From: Streptomyces shenzhenensis
Lineage (GTDB): Bacteria; Actinomycetota; Actinomycetes; Streptomycetales; Streptomycetaceae
Reading direction: 5' to 3'
Assembly (NCBI RefSeq): GCF_003688995.1
Contig: NZ_PENI01000006.1
Span: 124,001-188,000 of the forward strand
Length of the DNA stretch: 64,000 nucleotides
Shown here: in pieces, positions 8,225 to 17,568 of the stretch
How positions within the stretch are numbered: the first letter of the stretch is position 1
How the letters are laid out: each line of letters begins with the position of its first letter
Position numbers and translations under genes: made by a program
The notes under the pieces: model-generated
Databases searched by the model: none
Told to the model about the DNA's origin: nothing
What the model saw: only the letters and a program-made list of their open reading frames with translations

Positions 8225-9738
8225 GAGGTGCTGCCCTCCCGCTTGTCGGTGGCGTACGCGTGGCGGTAGAGCGCGAGGGACGGCGCGTAACGGCCGGAGG
8301 GGTCGCGCAGGTGCAGGTCGTCCAGGAGGTCGTAGGCCCAGCTGCGGCCGAGCCTGCGGCTCCATTCGAAGGGGCCGAGGGGGTAGTTGACGCCCAGGCA
8401 CATCGCGGTGTCGATGTCCTCCTCGGTGGCGACGCCCTTGGCCACGGCGTCGTGGGCCAGGTCGATGATCCGCGCCACCGCGCGGGCGACGATCATGCCC
8501 GGCACGTCACCGATGACGCTCACGTCCTTGCCGAGCGCCTGGAAGAGGCCGATGGCCTCGGCGAGGGTCTGCTGGGAGGTGTCCTGGGAGGCGGACAGGG
8601 CGATGCGGGTGGCCCTGCGGTAGTCGAGCGCGAGGTCGAAGTAGACGACGTCCCGGAACTCCACCGAGGTCTGCCCGTCGGTGAGGGCCAGCTGGCCGCC
8701 GCCGGGCAGCACCAGGCGGCTGCCGTGGTCCTCTTCCTCCTGACGGACCTGGATGCCCGCCTCGCGGATCAGCGTGAGCAGATCGGCCGCCGGCCCCAGG
8801 TCGCCCTCGGCGACGACGTACGCGGGCGCCTGCCGCAGTTCGGCGGTGTGCGGCTCGGCACGCTCGGCGTCCTCGGCGTAGTCGTACCAGCCGTGCCCCG
8901 ACTTGCGGCCGAGCCGGCCGGACTCGACGAGCCGGCGCTGGGCCAGCGAGGGCGTGAAGCGCACGTCCTGGAAGAACGACTGCCACACGGAGTGCGTGAC
9001 CGACTCGTTGACGTCCTGGCCGATGAGGTCGGTCAGTTCGAAGGCGCCCATCCGGAAGCCGCCGCACTCGCGCAGGACGGCGTCGATGGTGGCGGGATCG
9101 GCGGCCTGCGCCTCGTAGACCGCGAAGGCCTCGGCGTAGAAGGGCCGGGCTATCCGGTTCACGATGAAACCCGGGGTGTCCGCGCAGGCCACGGGCGTCT
9201 TGCCCCAGGCGCGGGCGATCTCGTACACGCGCGTGGCGGAGGTGAAGTCGGTGGCGAACCCGGAGACGACCTCGACCAGCGGCAGCAGCGGGGCCGGGTT
9301 GAAGAAGTGCAGGCCCACCAGGCGTCCCGGGCTGCGCAGGGCACCGGCGACGGCCGTCACCGACAGGGACGAGGTGTTGGTGGCGAGCAGGCAGTCGTCG
9401 CAGACGATGTCCTCCAGCTCGCGGAACAGGTCCTGCTTGACGTCCAGCCGCTCCTGCACGGCCTCCACGACCAGCTCGCAGTCGGCGAGTTCGGCGAGGT
9501 CCTCGGCGGGCAGGAGGCGGGCGCGGGCCGCGTCCCGGTCGGCCCCGGTGAGCCGGTCCTTCGCGACCAGCCGGTCGAGCCGGACGCCGATCGCCTCGGC
9601 CGCTTCCCGGGCCCGCCCGGGGACGGCGTCGTACAGCCGCACGGGGTGGCCCGCGACCAGCGCGACCTGGGCGATGCCCTGGCCCATGGTGCCGGTACCG
9701 ACGACGGCCACGGGGCTGCTGAGGGCGAGTGCTGTCAT
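8221..9738 (-). CDS. paaH: 3-hydroxyacyl-CoA dehydrogenase, phenylacetate pathway
   Basis: 505 aa NAD-dependent dehydrogenase, expected to oxidise 3-hydroxyadipyl-CoA in lower phenylacetate degradation. NAD-binding Rossmann motif GTGTMGQGIAQVALVAGH at residues ~15-32, catalytic region ATNTSSLSVTAVA, LVGLHFFNPAPLLPLVEVV and the conserved DTPGFIVNRIARPFYAEA. A second C-terminal 3HCDH domain (EAIGLFQALGKDVSVIGDVP onward) gives the two-domain PaaH length. First gene of an operon with the TetR regulator and divergent from paaN across a shared operator. Confidence 0.87.
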   Translation of the reverse strand: MTALALSSPVAVVGTGTMGQGIAQVALVAGHPVRLYDAVPGRAREAAEAIGVRLDRLVAKDRLTGADRDAARARLLPAEDLAELADCELVVEAVQERLDVKQDLFRELEDIVCDDCLLATNTSSLSVTAVAGALRSPGRLVGLHFFNPAPLLPLVEVVSGFATDFTSATRVYEIARAWGKTPVACADTPGFIVNRIARPFYAEAFAVYEAQAADPATIDAVLRECGGFRMGAFELTDLIGQDVNESVTHSVWQSFFQDVRFTPSLAQRRLVESGRLGRKSGHGWYDYAEDAERAEPHTAELRQAPAYVVAEGDLGPAADLLTLIREAGIQVRQEEEDHGSRLVLPGGGQLALTDGQTSVEFRDVVYFDLALDYRRATRIALSASQDTSQQTLAEAIGLFQALGKDVSVIGDVPGMIVARAVARIIDLAHDAVAKGVATEEDIDTAMCLGVNYPLGPFEWSRRLGRSWAYDLLDDLHLRDPSGRYAPSLALYRHAYATDKREGSTS

Positions 9739-9794
9739 GTGCGTGATCCTCCCGCACGACGTTTTCCACAGATGCGGCGGTCCCCCTTGTACCG

Positions 9795-9808
9795 ACCGAT
9801 CGTTCGGT
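9795..9808. promoter_or_regulatory. PaaR operator between paaH and paaN
   Basis: ACCGATCGTTCGGT fits ACCGnnCGnnCGGT exactly and is the reverse complement of the paaA-operon site. It lies between divergent paaH and paaN, so one site could control both. A TTTTCCACA DnaA-box variant (9772-9780) and a GAGCTCG/CGAGCTC inverted repeat (9858-9875) share the interval. Confidence 0.72.
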
Positions 9809-9898
9809 TACTCTAACTCTGACCGAGCGTCGCTGCCCACGTTTCTGCACAGGTCACGAGCTCGCCGACGAGCTCTTGAGACGAGGAGTTGGTCCCGC

Positions 9899-11590
9899 AT
9901 GGCCGCCCAACCGACCGAGCACGCACTGATCGCCAAGCACCGGCCCACCCTCGACCAGGCGCTGGAGGCGATCCGCACGCGCGCGTACTGGTCCCCGCAC
10001 CCCGAGCACCCCAAGGCGTACGGCGAACACGGCAGCCTGGACGCCGCCGCGGGCAAGGCCGCCTTCGACGCCGTCCGCGGCACCCGCCTCGACCTCGGCC
10101 AGCCCGGCACCGACGACTGGGTCGGCGGCGAAGTCTCGCCGTACGGCATCGAGTTGGGCGTGACCTACCCGCACCCCGACCTCGACACGCTGCTGCCCGC
10201 GATGCGGGCCGGCCGGCGCGCCTGGCGGGACGCGGGCCCGGAGACCAGGGCCGTGGTCTGTCTGGAGATCCTCAAGCGCATCAGCGATCGGACGCACGAG
10301 TTCGCGCACGCGGTGATGCACACCAGCGGCCAGGCGTTCATGATGGCGTTCCAGGCGGGCGGCCCGCACGCCCAGGACCGCGGCCTGGAGGCGGTGGCGT
10401 ACGCGTACGCGGAGCAGGTCCGCACGCCCGGCACGGCGGAGTGGACCAAGCCCCAGGGCAAGCGCGACCCGCTGGCGCTGACCAAGCAGTTCACGCCGGT
10501 CCCGCGCGGAATCGCGCTGGTCATCGGCTGCAACACCTTCCCCACCTGGAACGGCTACCCGGGCCTGTTCGCCTCCCTCGCCACCGGCAACGCGGTCCTG
10601 GTGAAGCCGCACCCGCGCGCGGTGCTGCCGCTCGCGCTCACCGTGCGGATCGCCCGCGAGGCGCTGGCCGAGGCGGGCTTCGACCCGAACCTGGTGGCGC
10701 TGGCCGCCGAGCGGCCCGGCGAGGGCATCGCGAAGACCCTGGCCACCCGCCCCGAGATCAGGATCATCGACTACACGGGCTCGACCTCCTTCGGTGACTG
10801 GCTGGAGGCCAACGCCCGCCAGGCGCAGGTCTACACGGAGAAGGCGGGCGTCAACACGGTCATCGTGGAGTCGACCGACGCCTACAAGGGGATGCTGTCC
10901 AACCTGGCCTTCTCGCTGTCCCTGTACAGCGGCCAGATGTGCACCACCCCGCAGAACCTGCTCATCCCCCGGGACGGCATCCGCACCGACGAGGGACCCA
11001 AGACCTTCGACGAGGTGGTCGCCGGCCTCGCCCGCGCGGTCGACGGCCTGCTCGGCGACGACGCCCGCGCGAACGCCCTGCTCGGCGCCATCGTCAACCC
11101 GGACGTCAAGGCCCGTCTGGAGGCCGCCGCCGGGCTCGGCGAGGTCGCCCTCGCCTCGCGCGAGATCGCCCACCCGGACTTCCCGGACGCGGTCGTCCGC
11201 ACGCCCGTGATCGTCAAGCTGGACGGCGCCAAGCCGGACGCCGAGGCCGCCTACATGAGCGAGTGCTTCGGACCCGTCTCCTTCGCCGTCGCGGTCGACT
11301 CGGCGGCCGACGCGGCCGAGCTGCTGCGCCGCACGATCCGCGAGAAGGGCGCGATGACCGTCGGCGCGTACACGACCGACTCGCAGGTCGAGGAGGCCGT
11401 CCAGGAGGTCTGTCTGGAGGAGGCCGCCCAGCTGTCCCTCAACCTCACCGGCGGGGTGTACGTCAACCAGACCGCCGCCTTCTCCGACTTCCACGGCTCG
11501 GGCGGCAACCCGGCGGCCAACGCGGCGCTGTGCGACGGCGCGTTCGTCGCGAACCGCTTCCGGGTGGTGGAGGTGCGCCGGGAGGCCTGA
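9899..11590 (+). CDS. paaN: PaaN/PaaZ-type aldehyde dehydrogenase of phenylacetate degradation
   Basis: 563 aa. Aldehyde dehydrogenase fold with PVPRGIALVIGCNTFPTWNG, the glycine-rich NAD segment IDYTGSTSFGDWL and the nucleophile Cys in LYSGQMCTTPQNLLIP. It expects to oxidise the semialdehyde made by opening the oxepin-CoA ring. The C-terminal MaoC hydratase domain of proteobacterial PaaZ is absent, as in the actinobacterial PaaN group, so ring hydrolysis needs another protein not seen here. The ATG at 9899 has GAGGAG ten bases upstream; the frame is open far upstream, but that part is the antisense of paaH. Confidence 0.87.
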   Translation: MAAQPTEHALIAKHRPTLDQALEAIRTRAYWSPHPEHPKAYGEHGSLDAAAGKAAFDAVRGTRLDLGQPGTDDWVGGEVSPYGIELGVTYPHPDLDTLLPAMRAGRRAWRDAGPETRAVVCLEILKRISDRTHEFAHAVMHTSGQAFMMAFQAGGPHAQDRGLEAVAYAYAEQVRTPGTAEWTKPQGKRDPLALTKQFTPVPRGIALVIGCNTFPTWNGYPGLFASLATGNAVLVKPHPRAVLPLALTVRIAREALAEAGFDPNLVALAAERPGEGIAKTLATRPEIRIIDYTGSTSFGDWLEANARQAQVYTEKAGVNTVIVESTDAYKGMLSNLAFSLSLYSGQMCTTPQNLLIPRDGIRTDEGPKTFDEVVAGLARAVDGLLGDDARANALLGAIVNPDVKARLEAAAGLGEVALASREIAHPDFPDAVVRTPVIVKLDGAKPDAEAAYMSECFGPVSFAVAVDSAADAAELLRRTIREKGAMTVGAYTTDSQVEEAVQEVCLEEAAQLSLNLTGGVYVNQTAAFSDFHGSGGNPAANAALCDGAFVANRFRVVEVRREA

Positions 11591-11596
11591 GACCGG

Positions 11597-12352
11597 CTAG
11601 ACGGAGCGGGGTGCGCCCGCGGTGGCACTCCAGTGGTACAGCGTCATCGCCACGCTGGTGGCGAGGTTGTAGCTGGAGACCTGGGGGCGCATCGGCAGGG
11701 CCAGCAGATGGTCGGCACGCGCGCGCAGCTCGGCGGACAGCCCGCTGCGCTCCGACCCGAAAGCCAGCACGGCGTCGTCCGGCAGCTTCGTGCCGCGGAT
11801 GTCCTCGCCCTCGGGATCGAGGGCGAACAGCGGTCCGGGCGGCAGCTCCTCGACCGTCAGCCGCTCCACCACGGTCGCGAAGTGCAGGCCCGCACCGCCG
11901 CGCACGACCGTGGGATGCCAGGGGTCGAGCGTGCCGGTGGTGACGACCCCGGTGGCCCCGAAACCGGCGGCGAGCCGGATCACGGCCCCCGCGTTGCCCA
12001 GGTTGCGCGGGTTGTCGAGCACCACGACGGGCGCGTGCCGGGGCACGCGGGCGAGCACCCGCAGCCCGGCCTCCCGGGACGGCCGTACGGCCAGGGCGGC
12101 GACGGCGGTCGGATGCGGCCGCGCCACCAGGGACGCGTACGTGCGCTCCGGCACCTCGGCCAGCAGGCCGTCCAGGGCGTCCCGCAGGTCCGGGGCCAGC
12201 TCCTCGGCCAGCGCCAGCGCCGCCCGCCGGTCCGCGGTGACGGCCACCGGGACCTCGGCCCCGAAGCGCAGGGCGTGCTTGAGGGCGTGGAAGCCGTCGA
12301 GCAGCACGGCGTCATCCGCGTGCGCGCGCCACAGGGTCACGGGGTCGGTCAT
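11597..12352 (-). CDS. TrmH/SpoU-family RNA 2'-O-methyltransferase
   Basis: 251 aa SPOUT methyltransferase acting on tRNA or rRNA ribose with S-adenosylmethionine. All three SpoU motifs are visible: [28 protein letters not shown] and [20 protein letters not shown], which together form the trefoil knot. An N-terminal substrate-binding region precedes them. The ATG at 12352 begins [10 protein letters not shown]; eleven further codons upstream are possible but rich in Pro and Arg. It converges on paaN and is unrelated to the pathway genes around it. The exact RNA target is unknown. Confidence 0.87.
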   Translation of the reverse strand: MTDPVTLWRAHADDAVLLDGFHALKHALRFGAEVPVAVTADRRAALALAEELAPDLRDALDGLLAEVPERTYASLVARPHPTAVAALAVRPSREAGLRVLARVPRHAPVVVLDNPRNLGNAGAVIRLAAGFGATGVVTTGTLDPWHPTVVRGGAGLHFATVVERLTVEELPPGPLFALDPEGEDIRGTKLPDDAVLAFGSERSGLSAELRARADHLLALPMRPQVSSYNLATSVAMTLYHWSATAGAPRSV

Positions 12353-12421
12353 GCCGGGAAGCCTACGCGGGACGGCCGGGCGCACCGCGGGACGCGGAAT
12401 CCAGCGCCCCGGCGCCGAGGC

Positions 12422-13639
12422 TCACGGCTGCCGGACCCCCACGGCCGGCTCCGGCTCCCGTTCCGGCTCCGGCCCGATCGCCCGCGCGGTGCCGCCGCCG
12501 CTGCCCCGCGGGCGGACCAGCGGCGCGCGTGCCACCCGGCCGCCGAGCCGGCGCAGGAACGACGTCGGCAGGAAGACCGCGTCCGCCGCGATCATCGCCA
12601 GCGAGAAGAACGGCAGCCCCAGAACCACCGCGATCGCCGCGTGCTCCGTCATCATCGCGGCCAGCAGGACGTTCTTGACCCGCCGGTTGAACAGCGTGAA
12701 CGGGAACGCGACCTGCATGATGACCGTCCCGTACGTCACCAGCATCACCACGGTGCCGTTGGCGGACAGCAGGTCGGCGAGCGCGGGCCAGGGCGAGAAG
12801 GAGTCGAGGTGCAGCGGGTAGTAGACGGCGGTGCCGTCCTGCCAGCGCGAGCCCTGGATCTTGTACCAGCCGGCCGTGGCGTAGATCAGACACGCCTCCG
12901 CCATGATCACGAACAGGGCGCCGTTGTGCACGATGTTGGCGATCACGTCCAGCAGGATCCGGAACTCGCCGGCCGCCGCGAACCGCCCGGCCAGCCACCA
13001 CAGTCCCAGCGCCGCCCACACCGTCCACAGGAGCGCGGGCACCAGCCAGCCGCCGCCGAACCGGCCGGCCAGGGTCACCGCGCCGAGCACCAGGCCGAAC
13101 CCCGTCCACAGGACCGGTCCCACCCGGTCGTGGACCCACTCCCCACGCGCGCGTGCCGTCTCGCCGCGTGCCGCCCGCCGCGCGTCGAGCGACCACACCC
13201 GGCCGCAGCGCGTGAACACCAAGTAGATGGACATCAGGTGCAGCACGTTGTCGCCGCCGTCGCCCATGAAGACGCTGCGGTTCTGCATCGAGAGCACGCC
13301 GACCATGAACAGCAGCGACGACGTGCGCGAGCGCCAGCCCAGCAGCAGCAGGACGCCGGAGACGACGGCGAGCAGATAGCAGACCTCGAACCAGAACTGC
13401 CCGTCCGACCACAGCAGCGCCGTGAACGCCTCGTTCTCCGAGGTCAGTTGCCGGGCGAGAGCCCAGCTCCAGGGGCCGTCGGGCCCGTACAGCTCCTGGC
13501 GGTGCGGGAACTCGCGCAGCAGGAACAGCACCCAGGTCGCGGAGAAGCCGATGCGGATGACGGCGGACTGATAGGGGCCGAGCGGGGATTCGGTGACCCG
13601 GGCGATGCCGCGCGAGACCGACAGAGCGAGACGATTCAC
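12422..13639 (-). CDS. HTTM-domain (vitamin K-dependent carboxylase-like) membrane protein
   Basis: 405 aa integral membrane protein with several hydrophobic helices and the HTTM signatures RIGFSATWVLFLLREFPHR, SMQNRSVFMGDGGDNVLHLM and ATAGWYKIQGSRWQDGTAVY. The family is distantly related to gamma-glutamyl carboxylase; its bacterial role is unknown. The GTG start overlaps the stop of the DUF5819 gene (GTGA), and the two families commonly occur as a pair in Streptomyces, implying joint function at the membrane. Confidence 0.85.
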   Translation of the reverse strand: MNRLALSVSRGIARVTESPLGPYQSAVIRIGFSATWVLFLLREFPHRQELYGPDGPWSWALARQLTSENEAFTALLWSDGQFWFEVCYLLAVVSGVLLLLGWRSRTSSLLFMVGVLSMQNRSVFMGDGGDNVLHLMSIYLVFTRCGRVWSLDARRAARGETARARGEWVHDRVGPVLWTGFGLVLGAVTLAGRFGGGWLVPALLWTVWAALGLWWLAGRFAAAGEFRILLDVIANIVHNGALFVIMAEACLIYATAGWYKIQGSRWQDGTAVYYPLHLDSFSPWPALADLLSANGTVVMLVTYGTVIMQVAFPFTLFNRRVKNVLLAAMMTEHAAIAVVLGLPFFSLAMIAADAVFLPTSFLRRLGGRVARAPLVRPRGSGGGTARAIGPEPEREPEPAVGVRQP

Positions 13640-14655
13640 CGCACTCCTCCCGCGGCCTCGTCCGCCGTGACCGTCCACCACGGCAGTACGCGGTGGACCG
13701 GCTTGTCGGAGACCTGCTCACGGCTCCATTCGGGCGGCGGCACATTGGTGGTCCGCGAGCGGACCTGGACCCGCTGGACGGCGCCCGCCGGCCCGGTCGC
13801 GTCCTCCCGGTACAGCCGCATCACCGCGATCCGCCGCACGTACTGCTCGGAGAGCGCGCCGCGCAGGCCCACGGGACGGTTGTCGCCGTCGTGCGTGGCG
13901 ACGAAGAAGTCCCAGGCCCGGCGCAGTTCGTTCTGCTCGGTGTGGCTGGGCAGCAGGCTGCCGTCGATGGCCTCGCCGTCCCGCGCGGACAGGTCGTACC
14001 AGCCGGTCGTGTCGATGTCGCCGTCGGCCGTGCGGATCTGCGCGCGGACCTGGACGGCGATGTTCTGCTGCAACGGGTTCGGCGCGAACAGCTTCCAGTT
14101 CTGCTCGAACTCCGGGTAGATCCACTCCTCGATCGCCTTGCCGTGCTGCTTCGTCACCGTGTTGGCGGGCGCGACGCTCAGGAACACCATCCCGAGGTGC
14201 ACACAGGTGACGACCGCGACGACCGCGAGCGCCAGGGCGGCGCCGATCTGGTACCGCGGGGACAGCGCGGCGACACCGGCACGGCGCGCGGCCGGCGGCG
14301 CCGTGCTGTCTCCGGCGGGGCCAGGGCCGGCCGGCTCGCCGCCCGGCGGACCGTCCTGGTCCGGCCGCGGCCGGACCACCGCCGCCCGTCGGTCACGCTC
14401 AGTCCCGTCCCCGAACCCGGCCTCGGATCCGTCCCCGGCCGTCACGGCCGACGGGTGCCGCTCCGGCTCGGCGGAAAGAGGCGCGGGTGAGGGCTGCACG
14501 GACGCAGGCACCGCTGGCAGCGAGGCTGAGGGCGGCGCCGCTCCCGGACCGCGTGGCGCGGGCACGCCAGAATCGCGCGGCCGCTCCGGCGGAGGCGCCT
14601 CGCCCGACCCGACCGGCCCCTGCGGGGCGTGCGAGTCTCCGTCGTACGCGTCCAT
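13636..14655 (-). CDS. DUF5819-family membrane-anchored protein
   Basis: 339 aa. A disordered, Pro/Ala-rich cytoplasmic N-terminus of about 130 residues leads to one membrane helix ([20 protein letters not shown]) and an extracytoplasmic domain with [19 protein letters not shown], the conserved DUF5819 stretch. It sits directly before the HTTM gene with a four-base overlap. The start is uncertain: ATG at 14655 has a GGGGCGG sequence in front, while an upstream start at 14709 would add 18 basic residues. The function of the family is unknown. Confidence 0.8.
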   Translation of the reverse strand: MDAYDGDSHAPQGPVGSGEAPPPERPRDSGVPAPRGPGAAPPSASLPAVPASVQPSPAPLSAEPERHPSAVTAGDGSEAGFGDGTERDRRAAVVRPRPDQDGPPGGEPAGPGPAGDSTAPPAARRAGVAALSPRYQIGAALALAVVAVVTCVHLGMVFLSVAPANTVTKQHGKAIEEWIYPEFEQNWKLFAPNPLQQNIAVQVRAQIRTADGDIDTTGWYDLSARDGEAIDGSLLPSHTEQNELRRAWDFFVATHDGDNRPVGLRGALSEQYVRRIAVMRLYREDATGPAGAVQRVQVRSRTTNVPPPEWSREQVSDKPVHRVLPWWTVTADEAAGGVR

Positions 14656-14863
14656 TCCGCCCCGTCCCGTCCCGCTCCGTCGTCCGGCCGCCCGCCGCGG
14701 GCCGCGCATGGCCCGCGAACCCTAGTACTCGGCGCTCGCACGGAACGGTACTCAGCCCTGCCCACCGGGCGCAGCCCCGAGGCCCGGTTCACGGGCGTGG
14801 CCGTCGCCACTCCCACGCCCGCAAGGGACCCGAACGACCCCGCGCCCGCCCGGGCTCCCCGGG

Positions 14864-14895
14864 TTGTCCACAGGCCGCCGCCGGGGTTGTCCACA
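14864..14895 (+). promoter_or_regulatory. Pair of DnaA boxes upstream of paaA
   Basis: Two exact TTGTCCACA boxes in direct orientation, starting 23 bp apart (14864-14872, 14887-14895), about 50 bp upstream of the PaaR operator. Confidence 0.65.
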
Positions 14896-14940
14896 GCGGT
14901 TGACACCCCACGGCGGCTCACCCACCATGGAATCGCACGA

Positions 14941-14954
14941 ACCGAACGATCGGT
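14941..14954. promoter_or_regulatory. PaaR operator of the paaABCDE operon
   Basis: ACCGAACGATCGGT, an exact fit to ACCGnnCGnnCGGT, 43 bp before the paaA start. It is placed where a bound repressor would block the promoter or early elongation. It is identical on the opposite strand to the paaH/paaN site. Confidence 0.75.
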
Positions 14955-14997
14955 CGGTAGCAGATTTTCCGGAAGATCCCGAGGTCAGGGGGACCGC

Positions 14998-16005
14998 ATG
15001 GCCACAGCAGCCGCGCACCGCACGGCCGCCGCGGCGGCGCACGACGCCCAGGACACCGCCGCCACGACGGCGTACGAGCGCGCCTTCGACGCCGCCGTGG
15101 CCGCGGACGACCGCATCGAGCCCCGCGACTGGATGCCCGACGCCTACCGCGCGACGCTGGTCCGGCAGATCGCCCAGCACGCCCACTCCGAGATCATCGG
15201 CATGCAGCCCGAGGCCAACTGGATCACCCGCGCCCCCTCGCTGCGCCGCAAGGCGATCCTGATGGCCAAGGTCCAGGACGAGGCGGGCCACGGCCTGTAC
15301 CTGTACAGCGCGGCGGAAACGCTCGGCACCGGCCGCGACGAGCTGCTCGACAAGCTGCACAGCGGCCGCCAGAAGTACTCGTCGATCTTCAACTACCCCA
15401 CGCTGACCTGGGCCGACGTCGGCGCGATCGGCTGGCTGGTGGACGGCGCGGCGATCACCAACCAGGTCCCCCTGTGCCGCTGCTCCTACGGTCCCTACGC
15501 GCGCGCGATGGTCCGCATCTGCAAGGAGGAGTCCTTCCACCAGCGCCAGGGGTACGAACTGCTGCTCGCCCTCAGCAACGGCACCCCGGAGCAGCATGCG
15601 ATGGCCCAGGACGCGGTGGACCGCTGGTGGTGGCCGTCCCTGATGATGTTCGGCCCGCCCGACGACGCGTCCCAGCACTCGGCCCAGTCGATGGCCTGGA
15701 AGATCAAGCGCCACTCGAACGACGAGCTGCGCCGGCGCTTCGTCGACATCTGCGTCCCCCAGGCCGAGTCCCTCGGCCTCGCCCTCCCCGACCCGGACCT
15801 GCGGTGGAACGAGGAGCGGGGGCACCACGACTTCGGCGCGATCGACTGGACGGAGTTCTGGGAGGTCCTCAAGGGCAACGGCCCGTGCAACGAGCAGCGG
15901 ATCACCCAGCGCCGACGGGCACACGACGAGGGCGCGTGGGTACGGGAAGCGGCCGCGGCCCACGCGGCCAAGCACAACGGCGGAACACAAGGAGCGCGGG
16001 CATGA
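14998..16005 (+). CDS. paaA: Phenylacetyl-CoA epoxidase catalytic subunit PaaA
   Basis: 335 aa, ferritin-like di-iron oxygenase subunit that epoxidises the ring of phenylacetyl-CoA. Metal-ligand helices are visible as [14 protein letters not shown] and [13 protein letters not shown], the two ExxH motifs of the bacterial multicomponent monooxygenase fold. The [13 protein letters not shown] segment is also typical. First gene of paaABCDE; the ATG follows AGGGGGA. The stop overlaps the paaB start. It is probably repressed through the upstream PaaR operator. Confidence 0.95.
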   Translation: MATAAAHRTAAAAAHDAQDTAATTAYERAFDAAVAADDRIEPRDWMPDAYRATLVRQIAQHAHSEIIGMQPEANWITRAPSLRRKAILMAKVQDEAGHGLYLYSAAETLGTGRDELLDKLHSGRQKYSSIFNYPTLTWADVGAIGWLVDGAAITNQVPLCRCSYGPYARAMVRICKEESFHQRQGYELLLALSNGTPEQHAMAQDAVDRWWWPSLMMFGPPDDASQHSAQSMAWKIKRHSNDELRRRFVDICVPQAESLGLALPDPDLRWNEERGHHDFGAIDWTEFWEVLKGNGPCNEQRITQRRRAHDEGAWVREAAAAHAAKHNGGTQGARA

Positions 16006-16289
16006 CCGACACCGACTGGCCCCTGTGGGAGGTCTTCGTGCGCTCCCGCCGCGGCCTCTCCCACACCCACGCCGGCAGCCTGCACGCCCCGGACGCGGAA
16101 CTGGCCCTGCGCAACGCACGCGACCTGTACACCCGGCGCGGCGAGGGCGTCTCGATCTGGGTCGTCCCGGCGGCCGCGATCACCGCGTCCTCACCCGACG
16201 AGAAGGACCCCTTCTTCGCACCCGCCGCGGACAAGCCCTACCGGCACCCGACCTTCTACGAGATCCCGGAAGGGGTGAAGCACCTGTGA
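16002..16289 (+). CDS. paaB: Phenylacetyl-CoA epoxidase subunit PaaB
   Basis: 95 aa, the normal length. It starts [20 protein letters not shown] and contains [20 protein letters not shown], both conserved in PaaB, the small subunit that bridges PaaAC heterodimers. It overlaps paaA (ATGA) and paaC (GTGA). Confidence 0.95.
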   Translation: MTDTDWPLWEVFVRSRRGLSHTHAGSLHAPDAELALRNARDLYTRRGEGVSIWVVPAAAITASSPDEKDPFFAPAADKPYRHPTFYEIPEGVKHL

Positions 16290-17005
16290 CCGCCACCGTG
16301 CCCACGACCGCCGCGCTCGCGCTGGGCGACGACGCCCTGGTGCTCTCGCACCGCCTGGGGGAGTGGGCGGGCCACGCGCCCGTCCTGGAGGAGGAGGTCG
16401 CGCTCGCCAACATCGCGCTGGACCTGCTCGGCCAGGCCCGCGCGCTGCTGTCGATGGCCGGCGACGAGGACGAACTGGCGTACCTGCGCGAGGAGCGCGC
16501 CTTCCGCAACCTCCAGCTGGTCGAGCAGCCGAACGGCGACTTCGCCCACACCATCGTCCGCCAGCTGTACTTCTCCGTCCATCAGCACCTGCTGTACACC
16601 GAACTGGCCGCCGGCGACGGCCCGTTCGCGCCGCTCGCCGCCAAGGCCGTCAAGGAGGTCGCCTACCACCGGGACCACGCCGAGCAGTGGACACTGCGGC
16701 TCGGCGACGGCACGGAGGTCAGCCATGACCGGATGACGCGCGCCTGTGACGCCCTGTGGCGGTTCACCGGGGAGATGTTCCAGCCGGTGGCGGGCCTGGA
16801 CACCGACGGGGCGGCCATGGAGGCGGCCTGGCTGGAGTCCGTCGGCGACGTGCTGCGCCGGGCCACCCTGACGGTCCCCGAGGGGCCACGCGGCGGAGCC
16901 TGGTCGGCGGGCGCCGGCCGGCAGGGCCTGCACACCGAGCCGTTCGGGCGGATGCTCGCCGAGATGCAGCATCTGCACCGCAGCCATCCGGGGGCGTCAT
17001 GGTGA
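16286..17005 (+). CDS. paaC: Phenylacetyl-CoA epoxidase structural subunit PaaC
   Basis: 239 aa, ferritin-like partner of PaaA that has lost the metal site. Conserved stretches are VLSHRLGEWAGHAPVLEEEV, ANIALDLLGQARALL and VKEVAYHRDHAEQWTLRLGD. GTG start overlapping the paaB stop; the 3' end overlaps paaD by seven bases. Confidence 0.94.
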   Translation: MTATVPTTAALALGDDALVLSHRLGEWAGHAPVLEEEVALANIALDLLGQARALLSMAGDEDELAYLREERAFRNLQLVEQPNGDFAHTIVRQLYFSVHQHLLYTELAAGDGPFAPLAAKAVKEVAYHRDHAEQWTLRLGDGTEVSHDRMTRACDALWRFTGEMFQPVAGLDTDGAAMEAAWLESVGDVLRRATLTVPEGPRGGAWSAGAGRQGLHTEPFGRMLAEMQHLHRSHPGASW

Positions 17006-17568
17006 CGACGACGGCCACACCGCTGGAGGCGGAACTCCTCTCTCTCGCGGGCTCGGTGCCCGACCCCGAACTGCCCGTGCTCACCCTCCGGGAGCTGGGT
17101 GTGGTGCGCGCGGTGCACCTGCGGGGCACGGACGCCGTCGAGGTGGACCTGACCCCCACCTACACCGGCTGCCCGGCGATCGAGGCGATGTCCGTCGACA
17201 TCGAGCGGGTGCTGCGCGGCCACGGCATGCGCCGGGTCACGGTGCGCACGGTGCTCGCGCCCGCCTGGTCGACCGACGACATCACGGACGAAGGGCGCCG
17301 CAAGCTGCGGGAGTTCGGCATCGCTCCCCCGCGCGTGCGGCGCGACCCGGGTCCGGTTCCGCTCGCCCTCGGCCCGAGCCGGACCCGCGCCACCGCGTCC
17401 GAGGCGTCAGAGATGTCCGAGATATCCGGCGCGCCCGAACCCGTCCGCTGCCCGCACTGCGGATCGGCCGACACCGAGCTGCTGAGCCGGTTCTCCTCGA
17501 CCGCGTGCAAGGCGCTGCGGCGCTGCCTGGTCTGCCGTGAACCGTTCGACCACTTCAAGGAGTTGTGA
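16999..17568 (+). CDS. paaD: PaaD, MIP18-like iron-sulfur assembly protein of the epoxidase
   Basis: 189 aa. MIP18/DUF59 domain in the first ~105 residues (VPDPELPVLTLRELGVV, then LTPTYTGCPAIEAMSVDIE with the conserved Cys), a variable linker, and a C-terminal zinc ribbon (CPHCGSADTELLSRFSSTAC, with a second CLVC pair). Thought to mature the metal centres of the complex. The stop shares an A with the paaE ATG (TGATG). Confidence 0.93.
   Translation: MVTTTATPLEAELLSLAGSVPDPELPVLTLRELGVVRAVHLRGTDAVEVDLTPTYTGCPAIEAMSVDIERVLRGHGMRRVTVRTVLAPAWSTDDITDEGRRKLREFGIAPPRVRRDPGPVPLALGPSRTRATASEASEMSEISGAPEPVRCPHCGSADTELLSRFSSTACKALRRCLVCREPFDHFKEL

Larger units (their letters stand above)
14656..14997. 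other. Divergent intergenic region of DUF5819 gene and paa operon
   Basis: About 340 bp with no credible gene. It holds two direct TTGTCCACA DnaA boxes (14864-14872 and 14887-14895), the PaaR operator (14941-14954) and an AGGGGGA ribosome site just before paaA. The left part shows nothing recognisable. Confidence 0.6.

Noticed and set aside
9854..11494. 546-aa minus-strand frame opposite paaN
   Set aside because: No recognisable domain, low-complexity composition, and the plus strand carries a full aldehyde dehydrogenase.
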